From: a virus
IMG/VR virus record: IMGVR_UViG_3300046517_001480
Location: 1-21,147 of that record
Strand: one strand, 5' to 3'
DNA: 21,147 nucleotides
In this document: one piece after another, positions 6,947-14,525 of the stretch
Numbering within the stretch: position 1 is the first letter of the stretch
Layout: the number at the start of each line of letters is the position of its first letter
The notes under the pieces: generated by a model
Database searches by the model: none
What the model was told of the DNA's origin: nothing
Seen by the model: only the letters and a program-made list of their open reading frames with translations
Translations under genes and position numbers: made by a program

Positions 6947-8901
6947 CACAGCCTCGCATCCGCTACCCAGTGAAAATTGATGGCGTTGCCTGTTGTGGTA
7001 GCAGCGGCATTGCTACCCAGTGTAAAGCTGTTTTCGGTCTGACCGTACTGCACGGCGGTGTTTGCACCGAGATCAACCCCGCCCATGTTGGAGACCTGCC
7101 CCACAGCCCCGGCGTAGCCGTAGATCGTCACTGTCGGAGTTGCGCGTTTGCCTACAGGAAAGCGGACCCCGCCGTAGAACATGCCGCTGACGATCGAGCT
7201 ACTTGGAATAATTCTGCACTCTGAACCGCCGACGCCGTTGGTTCCCGGTGGGTTGGCGTAGGGATAGGTTTTCTCGTAGTACCGCTTGCACGTCAGCAGT
7301 TCCTGATCGTAGGGCCGAATGATCAGCGGTGCACGGGCGGCGGATGGGACGTCGATGCCAGGGAGCACGACAACATCGGTCAGGCGGAAGCGATCCGTAT
7401 TTGCCGCGACCGCATTCACCTGACCGGGCGCAGCGACATAAACACCCGCAAGCCAGCTATTTGCCGATGGTGCTGTCTGGGTGGTGCCACACGCCATCGC
7501 GAATTGGAGCAGCAACCCGATGGTATTGTCCGTGGCCCACACACCGTCAGTGCAGCCCGGAATGGTGACACTCTTGTACTCCAGCGCATCGGAGACGTTC
7601 TGCGTGTAGGTCGTTGCGTAGCTGCGGGTGGCTGCAGAATTACGAGCGACGACGCTATAGGTGCCCACGCGGTTGTGCGCGGTGAAAAAGCTGATCGTGA
7701 TGGGTTGTGCGGAAGGAAAGCCCCACCCCAGCCGTGCTACACGATAACCCTCGACCCGCTGCAGGAACGTGGTGCTGTCGGTAGCCCCCAGCGATGGTGC
7801 GCTTCCTGTGACCGCCGCCGCCAGACAATTGGTGAGGCCGATCGCCAGCATCGCCGCAGTGCCCGCCAGAACGCTTGAGGATACCACTTGAGTACCCGCG
7901 CCGGTCATCATCCAGCCGTCGCAAATATAGGAACCAAACGCAGTGACGCCTGCACCGAGCCCCTTTTCTTGGCTCACCGTAAAGCCGCCATTGATCTGCA
8001 TGCCGTTGTAGGCGAGCGCGTCGAACGGCGCCGCAAACGCCGCGCCATTGACGGTCGGGTTCTGGGTAAAATTGGCAATGCCGGTGGCGCGGGCGATGGC
8101 GAGCGGCACATCGATCCCCACGCCAGCGTCGTTGTAGCGGTTGATGACAAAATCGCTGCCAGCATTGCCGCCACTCTCGGCCACATTGTTGCCGAGCACA
8201 GCAGACCAGCGCAGCAGGCCCCCGGTCATGCCCTGGAGCTGGGCACCGCTGCCCGACGCACTCTTGTTCAGCGCCAGGATCGCAGGACCAGCAACGCCAG
8301 GAACAATGGTCAGCGTGCTGGCGCCGTTCAGCGTGTAGTTGGTGCCGTCGTAGCTCAGATATTTGGTGCCGCTGCTGCCAAACAAATAAAGGCCGGTGGC
8401 GCCGCCAGCGCCAGACCACACACCGCTGCTACCTACCAGCAGTTGCCCCCCAGCCAGGGTGAAATTGGTGCCGTCGTAGGTCAGCTGCTTGGTGCCGCTG
8501 TTGCCGAAGTAGTAGGTGCCGGTGGTTGGAGCGCCAGAGAGAGCAACGGTCAGCGCACCGCTCATGGTGTCGCCGGCCTTGGAGACGAAAGTGCCGCTGG
8601 CGGCGCCCTCCATCACAACCGCATTCCAGTTTGCCGGCGTGAACGCGCCTGGCCCATTGGCAGCCTTGGCGCAATACTGCAGGCCGGCATTGATGACGTA
8701 GTCGCCAATCGCATATTTTCCGCGGGCGTCGAAGAAGCGCACCCCGAGCAGCGGCTCCGGCGTGCCGAGTGTGGCAGAGGCGGCATCGCCGACGGCGATC
8801 TGGCGGTTGGCGGTGTTGACCGCGATCTCGCCCGGCTCGAGCGTTGAGGGGAACGCGACAGTGGGATCGGAGGATCGGCGATGTCGGTACTGGCTGGTCA
8901 T
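6946..8901 (-). CDS. Tail fibre / receptor-binding protein
   Basis: A 651-aa fibre starting at ATG 8901 with GAGGG 8 bases upstream. Residues 15-40 (VAFPSTLEPGEIAVNTANRQ, then IAVGD) match the short N-terminal module found in many phage fibres and in major tropism determinant-type proteins. A carbohydrate-binding-like segment follows (YAIGDYVINAGLQYCAKAANG, read as two short pieces around residues 63-83), then KAGDTMSGALTV (108-119), a motif typical of fibres. Residues 122-156 and 163-198 are a near-duplicate beta module (FGNSGTKQLTYDGTNFTL and FGSSGTKYLSYDGTNYTL). The C-terminal half, from NGMQINGGFTVSQ, resembles the widespread sugar-binding ends of fibres, with ELLTCKRYYEKTYPY near residue 560. 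It likely binds the host surface and would act at the tail tip. Confidence 0.88.
   Translation of the reverse strand: MTSQYRHRRSSDPTVAFPSTLEPGEIAVNTANRQIAVGDAASATLGTPEPLLGVRFFDARGKYAIGDYVINAGLQYCAKAANGPGAFTPANWNAVVMEGAASGTFVSKAGDTMSGALTVALSGAPTTGTYYFGNSGTKQLTYDGTNFTLAGGQLLVGSSGVWSGAGGATGLYLFGSSGTKYLSYDGTNYTLNGASTLTIVPGVAGPAILALNKSASGSGAQLQGMTGGLLRWSAVLGNNVAESGGNAGSDFVINRYNDAGVGIDVPLAIARATGIANFTQNPTVNGAAFAAPFDALAYNGMQINGGFTVSQEKGLGAGVTAFGSYICDGWMMTGAGTQVVSSSVLAGTAAMLAIGLTNCLAAAVTGSAPSLGATDSTTFLQRVEGYRVARLGWGFPSAQPITISFFTAHNRVGTYSVVARNSAATRSYATTYTQNVSDALEYKSVTIPGCTDGVWATDNTIGLLLQFAMACGTTQTAPSANSWLAGVYVAAPGQVNAVAANTDRFRLTDVVVLPGIDVPSAARAPLIIRPYDQELLTCKRYYEKTYPYANPPGTNGVGGSECRIIPSSSIVSGMFYGGVRFPVGKRATPTVTIYGYAGAVGQVSNMGGVDLGANTAVQYGQTENSFTLGSNAAATTTGNAINFHWVADARL
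8339..8514 (-). repeat. Duplicated module inside the tail fibre gene
   Basis: Two copies of a roughly 48-base segment, about 8341-8388 and 8467-8514, lie 126 bases (42 codons) apart in the fibre gene. Both contain GGTGCCGTCGTAG and TTGGTGCCGCTG on the plus strand and encode SGTK-x-L-(S/T)-YDGTN-(F/Y)-T. The similarity holds at the DNA level, so this is a tandem duplication rather than convergent protein repeats. Confidence 0.75.
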
Positions 8902-8914
8902 TTCAAGCCCTCAA

Positions 8915-9292
8915 TCAGGTGTACCTGGGTGGTCGGAAACGATGACGTGCGACTCGGCTCTGGATCTCCGGATCGATGATGCCGGCGGTGTAGGTGATCG
9001 GCCGCCCTGGTGAGACCGGTTGCGGAGTTGGTGAAGGCGCGTTGACGGCAGGATGATCACGATCCTCTTCCGTCACCGGCTTGCTTTCTGCTGCTGCCTC
9101 AGGCGTCGCCGGATGCAGCGTGTCGTAATCCTGTTTGGTCTGCTCCGCGGTGTTGTTGGCGACCGCGGTGGCGTGCAGGCCGATGAACACGTTGAGCGGC
9201 CCGTCGAAGGTCGCCGGATCCGGTGGCACACCGCGCAGATTGATGCGCGGCGGACGTGGATCGATCGGCTCGTCGACGGGCCACTTGCTCAT
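8915..9292 (-). CDS. Late protein of unknown function, 125 aa
   Basis: The start is ATG 9292 in ATGA overlap with the stop of the upstream Lys-rich gene, with CGGAG 6 bases before it. Residues 1-60 look ordered (PRINLRGVPPDPATFDGPLN, then VFIGLHATAVANNTAEQTKQ), and the rest is Pro/Glu/Ala-rich and probably disordered. The family is not recognised. It sits directly before the large tail fibre gene, so a fibre connector or tail-assembly role is possible. It has no membrane helix or signal peptide. Confidence 0.7.
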   Translation of the reverse strand: MSKWPVDEPIDPRPPRINLRGVPPDPATFDGPLNVFIGLHATAVANNTAEQTKQDYDTLHPATPEAAAESKPVTEEDRDHPAVNAPSPTPQPVSPGRPITYTAGIIDPEIQSRVARHRFRPPRYT

Positions 9293-9639
9293 TTCTTCTC
9301 CGGCTCCGGCATGGTGCTCGGCGCCGGCGGGGTGTCGGGCGGCTGTCCCATCGGATCGGGATGCGGATCGCCACCAGTCGCCGGCTTGCCGTGCGGATCC
9401 GGTGCCTGCTTCGTCACTTCCGCGTGCTTCTTCTCAGTCTCTTTGGCTTCGTCGTCGTCGTCGTGCTTCTTGCCGGTCATGCGGGTGCTCCTCTTCTTCC
9501 TGGTCGGTGGCTTGCGCGTTTTCTTCACCGCGACCTTGCGGTGCGCGGCGGACTTTTTCGGTGACGGGCGCCTGGCCTTGGCCTTGCGCGATGTTGATGC
9601 CGTTACCGCCTTACTTTTTGCCTTCACTCGACTTGCCAT
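9289..9639 (-). CDS. Lys/Arg-rich, histone-like protein with acidic C-terminal half
   Basis: A 116-aa protein starting at ATG 9639 with AGGAG 8 bases upstream; longer readings lack a ribosome binding site. Residues 1-58 contain 24 Lys/Arg, in KKTRKPPTRKKRS-type runs like histone H1 tails or bacterial AlgP/H1-like proteins. The chain then switches at about residue 60 to HDDDDEAKETEKKHAEV and ends in a Pro/Asp/His-rich tail. A second start at Met54 (9480) has its own GAGGAG 8 bases upstream and would give a separate 63-aa acidic protein. The basic half probably binds nucleic acid or a negatively charged partner. It overlaps the IPT gene by 29 bases. Family not recognised. Confidence 0.7.
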   Translation of the reverse strand: MASRVKAKSKAVTASTSRKAKARRPSPKKSAAHRKVAVKKTRKPPTRKKRSTRMTGKKHDDDDEAKETEKKHAEVTKQAPDPHGKPATGGDPHPDPMGQPPDTPPAPSTMPEPEKK

Positions 9640-10060
9640 GCTTGGCTCTCCTGGCTGCTGTTGCCTCAGCCCCACCTGGATCAACAAACGTGAAATCCAA
9701 AGGTGCCGATCGCGCCGGACCGTTGCGCACCACCACCGGAACGACTGCGGGGGCAAACAGGCTCGGCCGCACCCCGGTCGAGACCGTGGTGCCGTCGTCG
9801 CTCATCGTGGTGGGCTCGTCATTGGCGCCGAACACGATGACGCTCGATGGCGTGAAGCCGGTGCCGGTGACGACCAGGGTGATGTCCTCGGAGCCCGACT
9901 CGGCGCTGGTCGGATCGAGCGCGGAGATGGTGGGCGCGGAGGCCTGCAGCTCGGCGGCATCCTCGACGATCGCCGGCACCTCGCCGCCCTTCACGGTGAC
10001 GTTGGCGGGACCTGAGATCACCAGGTTCTTGCCGGCCGGGACTTCGTAATGCACGCCCAT
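9611..10060 (-). CDS. IPT/TIG-domain virion-type protein
   Basis: A 149-aa protein starting at ATG 10060 with AGGAGAG 4 bases upstream. The N-terminus (MGVHYEVPAGKNLVISGPAN) is a short beta segment. Residues about 43-126 form an immunoglobulin-like IPT/TIG fold: PTISALDPTSAESGSEDITL, then VVTGTGFTPSSVIVFGAND, and the closing strand PVVVRNGPARSAPLDFTFV. The C-terminal 20 residues are basic. Such domains decorate phage capsids and tails and can bind sugars weakly. Its place between two fibre-type genes supports a tail or decoration role. Confidence 0.82.
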   Translation of the reverse strand: MGVHYEVPAGKNLVISGPANVTVKGGEVPAIVEDAAELQASAPTISALDPTSAESGSEDITLVVTGTGFTPSSVIVFGANDEPTTMSDDGTTVSTGVRPSLFAPAVVPVVVRNGPARSAPLDFTFVDPGGAEATAARRAKHGKSSEGKK

Positions 10061-10072
10061 GTTGCTCTCCTG

Positions 10073-10477
10073 TTAAAAGGTGCCGCCGTCGATCACGGCG
10101 CCGATGGTCGGCACCCAGATGTTGTTGCGGCGGCCGTAGATGGTGCCGTCGGCCGGCGCATCGGCGAAGGTGCCGCCGGTGGCGCCCTGGATGCCCTGCG
10201 GACCCTGGATGCCGGGAATGCCTTGCGGGCCGGTCGGACCTGGCACGCCCTGGATGCCCTGCGCGCCGGGTCCGCCGGCCGGACCGACATCGCCCTGCGG
10301 GCCCTGGGCGCCGACATCGCCTTTCGGTCCTTGCGGCCCAGGCGGGCCGGTGCCGAGACCAAAGACGGTCGGGACGACACGCCCCACACCGGAGACAGCG
10401 GTCGCCTGGATCACCTCGCCGGGGTCGGCCGTGTCGGTCGACGGGATGAACAGCGCGACGCGGGCGTTCTGGGTCAT
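10073..10477 (-). CDS. Collagen-like fibre protein
   Basis: A 134-aa protein starting at ATG 10477 in ATGA overlap with the stop of the upstream fibre gene; a longer reading to 10783 only shadows that gene. Residues 1-43 form a small beta domain. Residues 44-103 are 20 uninterrupted Gly-X-Y triplets ([12 protein letters not shown] and so on), which should form a trimeric collagen helix. The C-terminus [20 protein letters not shown] (107-126) is the short motif often found near phage fibre tips. It probably forms a trimeric shaft attached to the tail. Confidence 0.88.
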   Translation of the reverse strand: MTQNARVALFIPSTDTADPGEVIQATAVSGVGRVVPTVFGLGTGPPGPQGPKGDVGAQGPQGDVGPAGGPGAQGIQGVPGPTGPQGIPGIQGPQGIQGATGGTFADAPADGTIYGRRNNIWVPTIGAVIDGGTF

Positions 10478-11883
10478 CGGGTCAACACCGCGTTGGAATA
10501 CCAAAGCACCCAGAAGTGTGCGCCTAGCGGCGGTGCTTTCGCCATCGTCAGCGAGGCGCCACTGGCGTTGTAGTCGACGCCAGGCTCCTGGATCACGCCG
10601 TCGAGCGAGACCTGCAGCTGCGCGCCATTGGTGACGTTGACCGGCTGGTTGCCGAGGGTGGGGTGGGTGTAGGTCATCGAGAACACGGTGGTGACGCCAT
10701 CGGGTGGGCTCGGGTTCAGGATGCCCTTGAAGGAATTGACCGCGCCCGGCGCCAGCTGGCTTGCCGGCACCAGCAGATCCCACTGCACGATCGAGTTGAT
10801 CGAGGCCGGGATGTTGAGCGTCAGTTTCGAGGCGGTCGTGTCGATGGTGTAGTCGGTGACGGCGACGAGGCGGACGCCATTGAGATGGACGTCGCTCGAG
10901 CTCTGTCCGACCACCGGGGTGTGGCCGTTACTGTCGGCGCCACTGAACACGGTCTGTCCGGCGGTCGCGACATAGACATAGGTCGACTGGTAGCCCGGCG
11001 TCAGCACGTAAGGAGAGACCCAGGCGCCGCCGTTCCAGACGTAGAGCTGCTGCGCGGTGGTGTCGTAATAGAACGAGCCGACCGCGAGCGGGTTCGGCAC
11101 CTTGATGCCGGTCGACGGATTGCTGGTGCCAGGCGCCGGCGGATAGGCCCAGGCGCCGAGGTAGTAGAAATTCCAGCCGCCGACCAACTGCCCGGCATAG
11201 ATCGCCCACCACTTCGCCGACCACAGCCCGCCCATGCCGCCCATGCCCTGGACAGGCTGGTAGTAGAGACCGGTGCCCCAGGGCGTACCGGAGATGTAGG
11301 CCGGCGCTTTGGTGGAGTCGACGACGGGGCCGGCGAGATACTCGGCCCAGGCCGCGGCCATCTGCTCCTCGGTCTGGGCGTTGGTCGCCTGCACCTGGGC
11401 ATAGTTGGCCCAATTTTCGGCGTCGGAGGTTTGCGCGTCGGTCGCATCAAGTGCGTTGACGACAGTATCCCTGCTTTCGTCAACGAGTTGCTTGGCCGCG
11501 TTGACCGCGGAGAGAAATTGCGCGGCACTGACGGCGGCGCGCTCGGCGTCCTGGGCGCGCAGGTGGATCTCCCTGGCGGTGTCGCGCGTCGTCACCGCGG
11601 CGTCGATCGCCGAGTGTGCGTTCTGCATCACGCGCTGCTCGAGCTCGTCGATCTCGCCGCGGGAATGTCTGAGCTCGAGCGCGAGCTGATCGGCGCCGAC
11701 CGATTGATTTTTCAGTTTGCCGTCGGCGCGGCGGATCTCGCCGAGCGCCTGTTGCGTCGAGTGGATCGCCTCGATCAGGTTCTGGATCTGGACGTCGAGG
11801 CGGTCGCCAGGAAATGGCGCGCGCGGATTTTTGGCGTGATCGGCAAAGGAAAATGAGCGGCTCGGCCGCACCAGGGCAGGCAT
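10474..11883 (-). CDS. Tail fibre with N-terminal coiled coil
   Basis: A 469-aa protein and the first gene of the late transcript visible here. The start is ATG 11883; no ribosome binding site precedes it and the ATG lies in a GCATC-CGC-GATGC inverted repeat, but the N-terminus ([20 protein letters not shown]) is typical of phage fibres. Residues 30-180 are heptad-like helices rich in Ala, Gln and Glu, likely a trimeric coiled coil. The rest is beta-rich with Tyr/Trp/Gly segments ([20 protein letters not shown] near residues 285-305) and repeated VDYN/VTDYTID modules that resemble fibre shaft domains. It ends in ATGA overlap with the collagen-like gene. It is likely a side or central fibre. 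Confidence 0.85.
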   Translation of the reverse strand: MPALVRPSRSFSFADHAKNPRAPFPGDRLDVQIQNLIEAIHSTQQALGEIRRADGKLKNQSVGADQLALELRHSRGEIDELEQRVMQNAHSAIDAAVTTRDTAREIHLRAQDAERAAVSAAQFLSAVNAAKQLVDESRDTVVNALDATDAQTSDAENWANYAQVQATNAQTEEQMAAAWAEYLAGPVVDSTKAPAYISGTPWGTGLYYQPVQGMGGMGGLWSAKWWAIYAGQLVGGWNFYYLGAWAYPPAPGTSNPSTGIKVPNPLAVGSFYYDTTAQQLYVWNGGAWVSPYVLTPGYQSTYVYVATAGQTVFSGADSNGHTPVVGQSSSDVHLNGVRLVAVTDYTIDTTASKLTLNIPASINSIVQWDLLVPASQLAPGAVNSFKGILNPSPPDGVTTVFSMTYTHPTLGNQPVNVTNGAQLQVSLDGVIQEPGVDYNASGASLTMAKAPPLGAHFWVLWYSNAVLTR

Positions 11884-11960
11884 CGCGGATGCGTGATGCG
11901 CTTCCCTTTTGCGAGCCGGAAGCGGGGCTGGGCCTGCCGGGGCCGTTACGAGCAGCGCGA

Positions 11961-11989
11961 TTTATGGCACCGGAACCGGCAAAAAGCAA
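11961..11989 (-). promoter_or_regulatory. Candidate promoter of the late block
   Basis: On the minus strand TTGCTT (11984-11989) and CATAAA (11961-11966) are separated by 17 bases, a fair match to sigma70-type -35 and -10 boxes. It lies about 80 bases upstream of the first fibre gene (ATG 11883), in the intergenic region divergent from the HTH gene at 12075. Evidence is by pattern only. Confidence 0.35.
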
Positions 11990-12074
11990 AAGGCGCGTCA
12001 ATCCACCCCTTGCCATCGTCGCCGGCATTGTTCATTTTTTGTGCATGTGGGAACAAGCGGCAACGAGGGACGCG

Positions 12075-12422
12075 ATGGCGAGACGGACAATTATCAGTTT
12101 GGGACCAACGACTTTGCCGCTCAAGCGGCTCGGCTCGATCGGCACCGTGGTGCGGACGCTGGGCGGCACCAACGAGGTGGCACGATCGCTCGGGATCTCG
12201 TCGTCGCATGTGTCGAACTGGCGCAAGCGGGGCAGGATCCCGGCGAAATACTACCTGGTGATCCGCGAGCTCTTAGCCGAGCAAGGCTTCGAGCCGGCGA
12301 CGCGGGTGTTCAATTTTGAAAAGCGGGTGCGGCAAAAGCGGCGGCCGGTGTACTGCGACTTTGACGGCAACAACGTGATCTATGCGGATTTCCGCCGGCG
12401 CAAGGTCCGCCTGGCGGCCTGA
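12075..12422 (+). CDS. YdaS/Cro-like HTH regulator, 115 aa
   Basis: The start is ATG 12075, with GAGGG 5 bases upstream; the open frame extends further but without a ribosome binding site. Residues 22-70 form a helix-turn-helix of the short Cro/YdaS type: RTLGGTNEVARSLGISSSHV then SNWRKRGRIPAKYY. The C-terminal 45 residues are basic (RQKRRPVYCDFDGNN, then FRRRKVRLAA). It is first in the plus-strand cluster, divergent from the late fibre gene, so it is placed to control that junction. It is clearly related to the 78-aa HTH protein at 18419-18655 (shared LGG..-AR..G, S.V.NW, RIP.KYY). Confidence 0.85.
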   Translation: MARRTIISLGPTTLPLKRLGSIGTVVRTLGGTNEVARSLGISSSHVSNWRKRGRIPAKYYLVIRELLAEQGFEPATRVFNFEKRVRQKRRPVYCDFDGNNVIYADFRRRKVRLAA

Positions 12423-12432
12423 TCATTCCCTC

Positions 12433-12460
12433 TTGACGTTTTCCCCACTGCTCAGATTAT
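12433..12460 (+). promoter_or_regulatory. Candidate sigma70-like promoter of the small-gene cluster
   Basis: TTGACG (12433-12438) and GATTAT (12455-12460) are separated by 16 bases, 5/6 and 4/6 matches to the sigma70 -35 and -10 boxes. The next gene starts at 12496 with AAGGAG, about 30 bases downstream. It would drive the overlapping genes from 12496 to 14961. Confidence 0.5.
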
Positions 12461-12495
12461 GTGAATGGTGTGGGACAACCAGAGAAGGAGCCGCC

Positions 12496-12930
12496 ATGGC
12501 CAAACAGCCGGAGACCGTCGATCATTTTCGACTGACCATCAACCGATTGACGCCGCAGCAGCTCGGCGTCGTGATCGCCGATCTCGCCAAGCGCGAGATC
12601 TTTGACATCAGGCCGGAGCTGATCACCGATGTGGTGACGTTCCGCAAGAACAAGCCGAACAAGCCGAAGAAGAAGCAGCGCGCGCCAATCGTGCGCAAAT
12701 TGTTCGACAAGAACGCCAGCGACGTCATCCTGGCGCATGCGCGCAAGCATGGCGGCAAGTTCAACACCCAGCAGCTGCTGCCGGTGTTCGCCAAACAGGA
12801 CCGTGCCCGCAACTCGATCTATGCGACGCTCGACACCCTGATGAAGGACAAGCTGATCAAGCGCACCGGCAAAGGCGAATATCTGCTGCTGGCAAAGGGC
12901 AACGGCGCCGCGGAGGCCGCCCATGGCTAA
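12496..12930 (+). CDS. Winged-helix-like protein with basic linker
   Basis: A 144-aa protein starting at ATG 12496 with AAGGAG 5 bases upstream, first after the candidate promoter. Residues 1-50 are a helical domain (FRLTINRLTPQQLGVVIADL, then AKREIFDIRPEL). A Lys/Pro-rich linker follows (RKNKPNKPKKKQRAP, 50-64). Residues 75-135 look like a winged helix: ARKHGGKFNTQQLLPVFA, a recognition-like helix NSIYATLDTLMKD and a wing KLIKRTGKGEYLLL. It may bind DNA or control early transcription. The last 8 bases overlap the next gene. Confidence 0.8.
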   Translation: MAKQPETVDHFRLTINRLTPQQLGVVIADLAKREIFDIRPELITDVVTFRKNKPNKPKKKQRAPIVRKLFDKNASDVILAHARKHGGKFNTQQLLPVFAKQDRARNSIYATLDTLMKDKLIKRTGKGEYLLLAKGNGAAEAAHG

Positions 12931-13294
12931 AGGCAATGGCGGCACGATGTGGCTGACGCGGTCCTACAATTTCGTCGACAAGGATCCGGAGATCGACAAA
13001 TTCCGGACCCTGTTCCAGAACGAGCGCAAGCTGTTTCGCGAGACTGACCTGGCGGTGCTGGCGGGACTCTCGGCGTCGACGGTGAAGAACATGTTCGGCG
13101 GCAAGACCGCCAGACCGCAGCATGCGACGTTCGCCAAGATGGCGGCGGCGATGGGCTACGAGTATCAGTTGGCGCGCGAGGCGGCACCGAATTACGAGAC
13201 CGAGCTGCTAGAGGCGCGCGAGCAGTATCGCGCGCACAAGGCGCGGCTGAAACGGCTGCGCGAGCGGGAGGAGAAGCGAGGGAAGAAGAAATGA
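12923..13294 (+). CDS. XRE-type HTH protein with C-terminal basic coiled coil
   Basis: A 123-aa protein starting at ATG 12923 with GGAGG 7 bases upstream, overlapping the previous gene by 8 bases. The N-terminus (MWLTRSYNFVDKDPEIDKF) precedes an HTH at residues about 36-80: FRETDLAVLAGLSASTVKNM then FGGKTARPQHATFAKMAAAM. The last 35 residues (EAREQYRAHKARLKRLRERE) form a charged helix, likely a coiled coil or nucleic acid-binding tail. It may bind operators within the early region; target unknown. Confidence 0.85.
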   Translation: MAKGNGGTMWLTRSYNFVDKDPEIDKFRTLFQNERKLFRETDLAVLAGLSASTVKNMFGGKTARPQHATFAKMAAAMGYEYQLAREAAPNYETELLEAREQYRAHKARLKRLREREEKRGKKK

Positions 13295-13485
13295 TGGACG
13301 AGATCCGCACCCGGCTCGCTACGTTTGTTGCCCGCGACCATGCTGACGGATGGCTGATGCGGGCCTATGTGTTCCTGGTCGAGATCGGCGCCACCGAAGA
13401 ACAGTCGCTCGAGGCGTTGAGCGATTTCGTCGACCAGGTGATCGCGAGGAAACATGCCATCCGGAAGAGTGACACCGGCGTATAA
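13291..13485 (+). CDS. Small helical protein, 64 aa
   Basis: ATG 13291 overlaps the stop of the HTH gene as ATGA, with GAGGG 8 bases upstream. The protein is helical and acidic in the middle (VFLVEIGATEEQSLEALSDF), with no catalytic motif. The family is not recognised. Coupled translation with neighbours in a cluster of small early genes supports a real gene. The next gene begins inside its last 32 bases. Confidence 0.7.
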   Translation: MMDEIRTRLATFVARDHADGWLMRAYVFLVEIGATEEQSLEALSDFVDQVIARKHAIRKSDTGV

Positions 13486-13645
13486 ATTCCGGCTGCTGTG
13501 CAAGCGGTGCAACAGCTACATGTGGACGTCGCTGACCCACGGCACCGGGCCGCACCAGCTGGTGCTGGATTGTCAGAAATGCGGCAACATCGCCAACAGC
13601 CTGGACGAGAGCGATGACCGAGATCCTGGCGCAGATCCGCGGTGA
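13454..13645 (+). CDS. Small zinc-ribbon protein
   Basis: A 63-aa protein starting at ATG 13454, GAGG 4 bases upstream, overlapping the previous gene. Two CxxC knuckles (C16-KR-C19 and C40-QK-C43) separated by 20 residues form a classic zinc ribbon (FRLLCKRCNSYMW and LVLDCQKCGNIAN). Such tiny phage proteins often bind zinc and touch nucleic acid or host RNA polymerase; the exact role is unknown. The C-terminus is acidic. Confidence 0.75.
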   Translation: MPSGRVTPAYKFRLLCKRCNSYMWTSLTHGTGPHQLVLDCQKCGNIANSLDESDDRDPGADPR

Positions 13646-13814
13646 TAAATTTTGCGCCGGCATCGTCTTGTGGGACGACCGCGTGGTCGAGGCGGCGCCG
13701 ATCGTCGGCAACATGAAGCGGGGTCGCTGGAGCAGAGAGCGGGTGCGATCGCATTGCGCGACGAAGGGCTGGCAGGTTGAGGTGGTCTGGCAGATGGAGA
13801 GAGCGCGGGCATGA
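13614..13814 (+). CDS. Conserved small phage protein, 66 aa
   Basis: ATG 13614 lies within the end of the zinc-ribbon gene. The central pattern DKFCAGIVLWDDRVVEAAPI, a basic GRWSRERVRSHC stretch and the closing KGWQVEVVW strongly resemble a small protein common in alphaproteobacterial phages (FCAG...V.EAAPI...W....V...C...GW). Its function is unknown. It ends in ATGA overlap with the next gene. Confidence 0.75.
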   Translation: MTEILAQIRGDKFCAGIVLWDDRVVEAAPIVGNMKRGRWSRERVRSHCATKGWQVEVVWQMERARA

Positions 13815-14002
13815 CAAAACTGACCGAACGCCGGCTTGAGGCGATTGAAGAAGCGCTGCACGCCCGACTCGCCGGCGAGATCGAGGACGTTGGCCGGCTC
13901 GAGGTCGAGGACTACCGTGCCGCGCTGCGCTGGACGCAGGAGCGACTGACAAAGCGGGAGCTGAGATATGTTGAGCAAGCAAGCGATCGCCGCCCTGGTT
14001 GA
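13811..14002 (+). CDS. Small charged helical protein, 63 aa
   Basis: ATG 13811 overlaps the stop of the previous gene as ATGA. The protein is almost entirely helical and highly charged (LTERRLEAIEEALHARLAGE, then RWTQERLTKRELRYVEQ), with no cysteine, hydrophobic core or catalytic motif. It could dimerise as a coiled coil. The last 35 bases overlap the next gene. Function unknown. Confidence 0.65.
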   Translation: MTKLTERRLEAIEEALHARLAGEIEDVGRLEVEDYRAALRWTQERLTKRELRYVEQASDRRPG

Positions 14003-14525
14003 GCTCGAGGCCGGCGCGAAAATGAACTGCCTGCACACGGTGGCGCGCGAATTGATCGCGGAAGGCCTGGCGTTCGACGGCTGGGGCCAGCTCGAGATCA
14101 CCGAGGCGGGACGACGGGCGGCGCGATCGGCTGATCTGGCGAACCAGGAGCTGACGATCGCGCGCTATCGCAATTTCGGCGTCGACGATCCGAATTATGC
14201 AAATCTGCATGGTGGAGAGACAGCCTTTGAGACGCCCGGCGACTCGCACCATCTCGACGCCAGCATTCTGCCCGACCTCAAAATCCGCGGCGTGACGCAC
14301 GGCGGAATGATGGATCCGCCGGACAGCCTACCACCCGATCCCGACGCGGAGGACCAGGTCGACCGCAACAAGCCGACCCTGGTGCCGCAGGTTGAGGCGC
14401 TCGGCATCCCGTGGTCGCGATCGCGCGCGATGGCGGCCGCCGGCGAGGCCAATGGCCGATCGGGGATCTGGGTCGACGAGAAATGGGTGGCGTGCTTCCT
14501 GGATGCCTACGAGGCGGTCACCTGA
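13968..14525 (+). CDS. HTH-containing protein of unknown function, 185 aa
   Basis: ATG 13968 follows GGGAG 7 bases upstream and overlaps the previous gene. Residues 1-60 resemble a winged helix found in small phage proteins (ALVELEAGAKMNCLHTVARE, then LIAEGLAFDGWGQLEITEAG). The middle is acidic and Pro-rich (PPDSLPPDPDAEDQVD). The C-terminal 45 residues (VPQVEALGIPWSRSRAMAAA, then IWVDEKWVACFLDAYEAVT) are helical. A regulatory or scaffold role is possible; no family is named with confidence. Confidence 0.75.
   Translation: MLSKQAIAALVELEAGAKMNCLHTVARELIAEGLAFDGWGQLEITEAGRRAARSADLANQELTIARYRNFGVDDPNYANLHGGETAFETPGDSHHLDASILPDLKIRGVTHGGMMDPPDSLPPDPDAEDQVDRNKPTLVPQVEALGIPWSRSRAMAAAGEANGRSGIWVDEKWVACFLDAYEAVT

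Noticed and set aside
6946-8901. Tail fibre considered as a diversity-generating retroelement target
   Set aside because: No reverse transcriptase gene or template repeat seen in the window.
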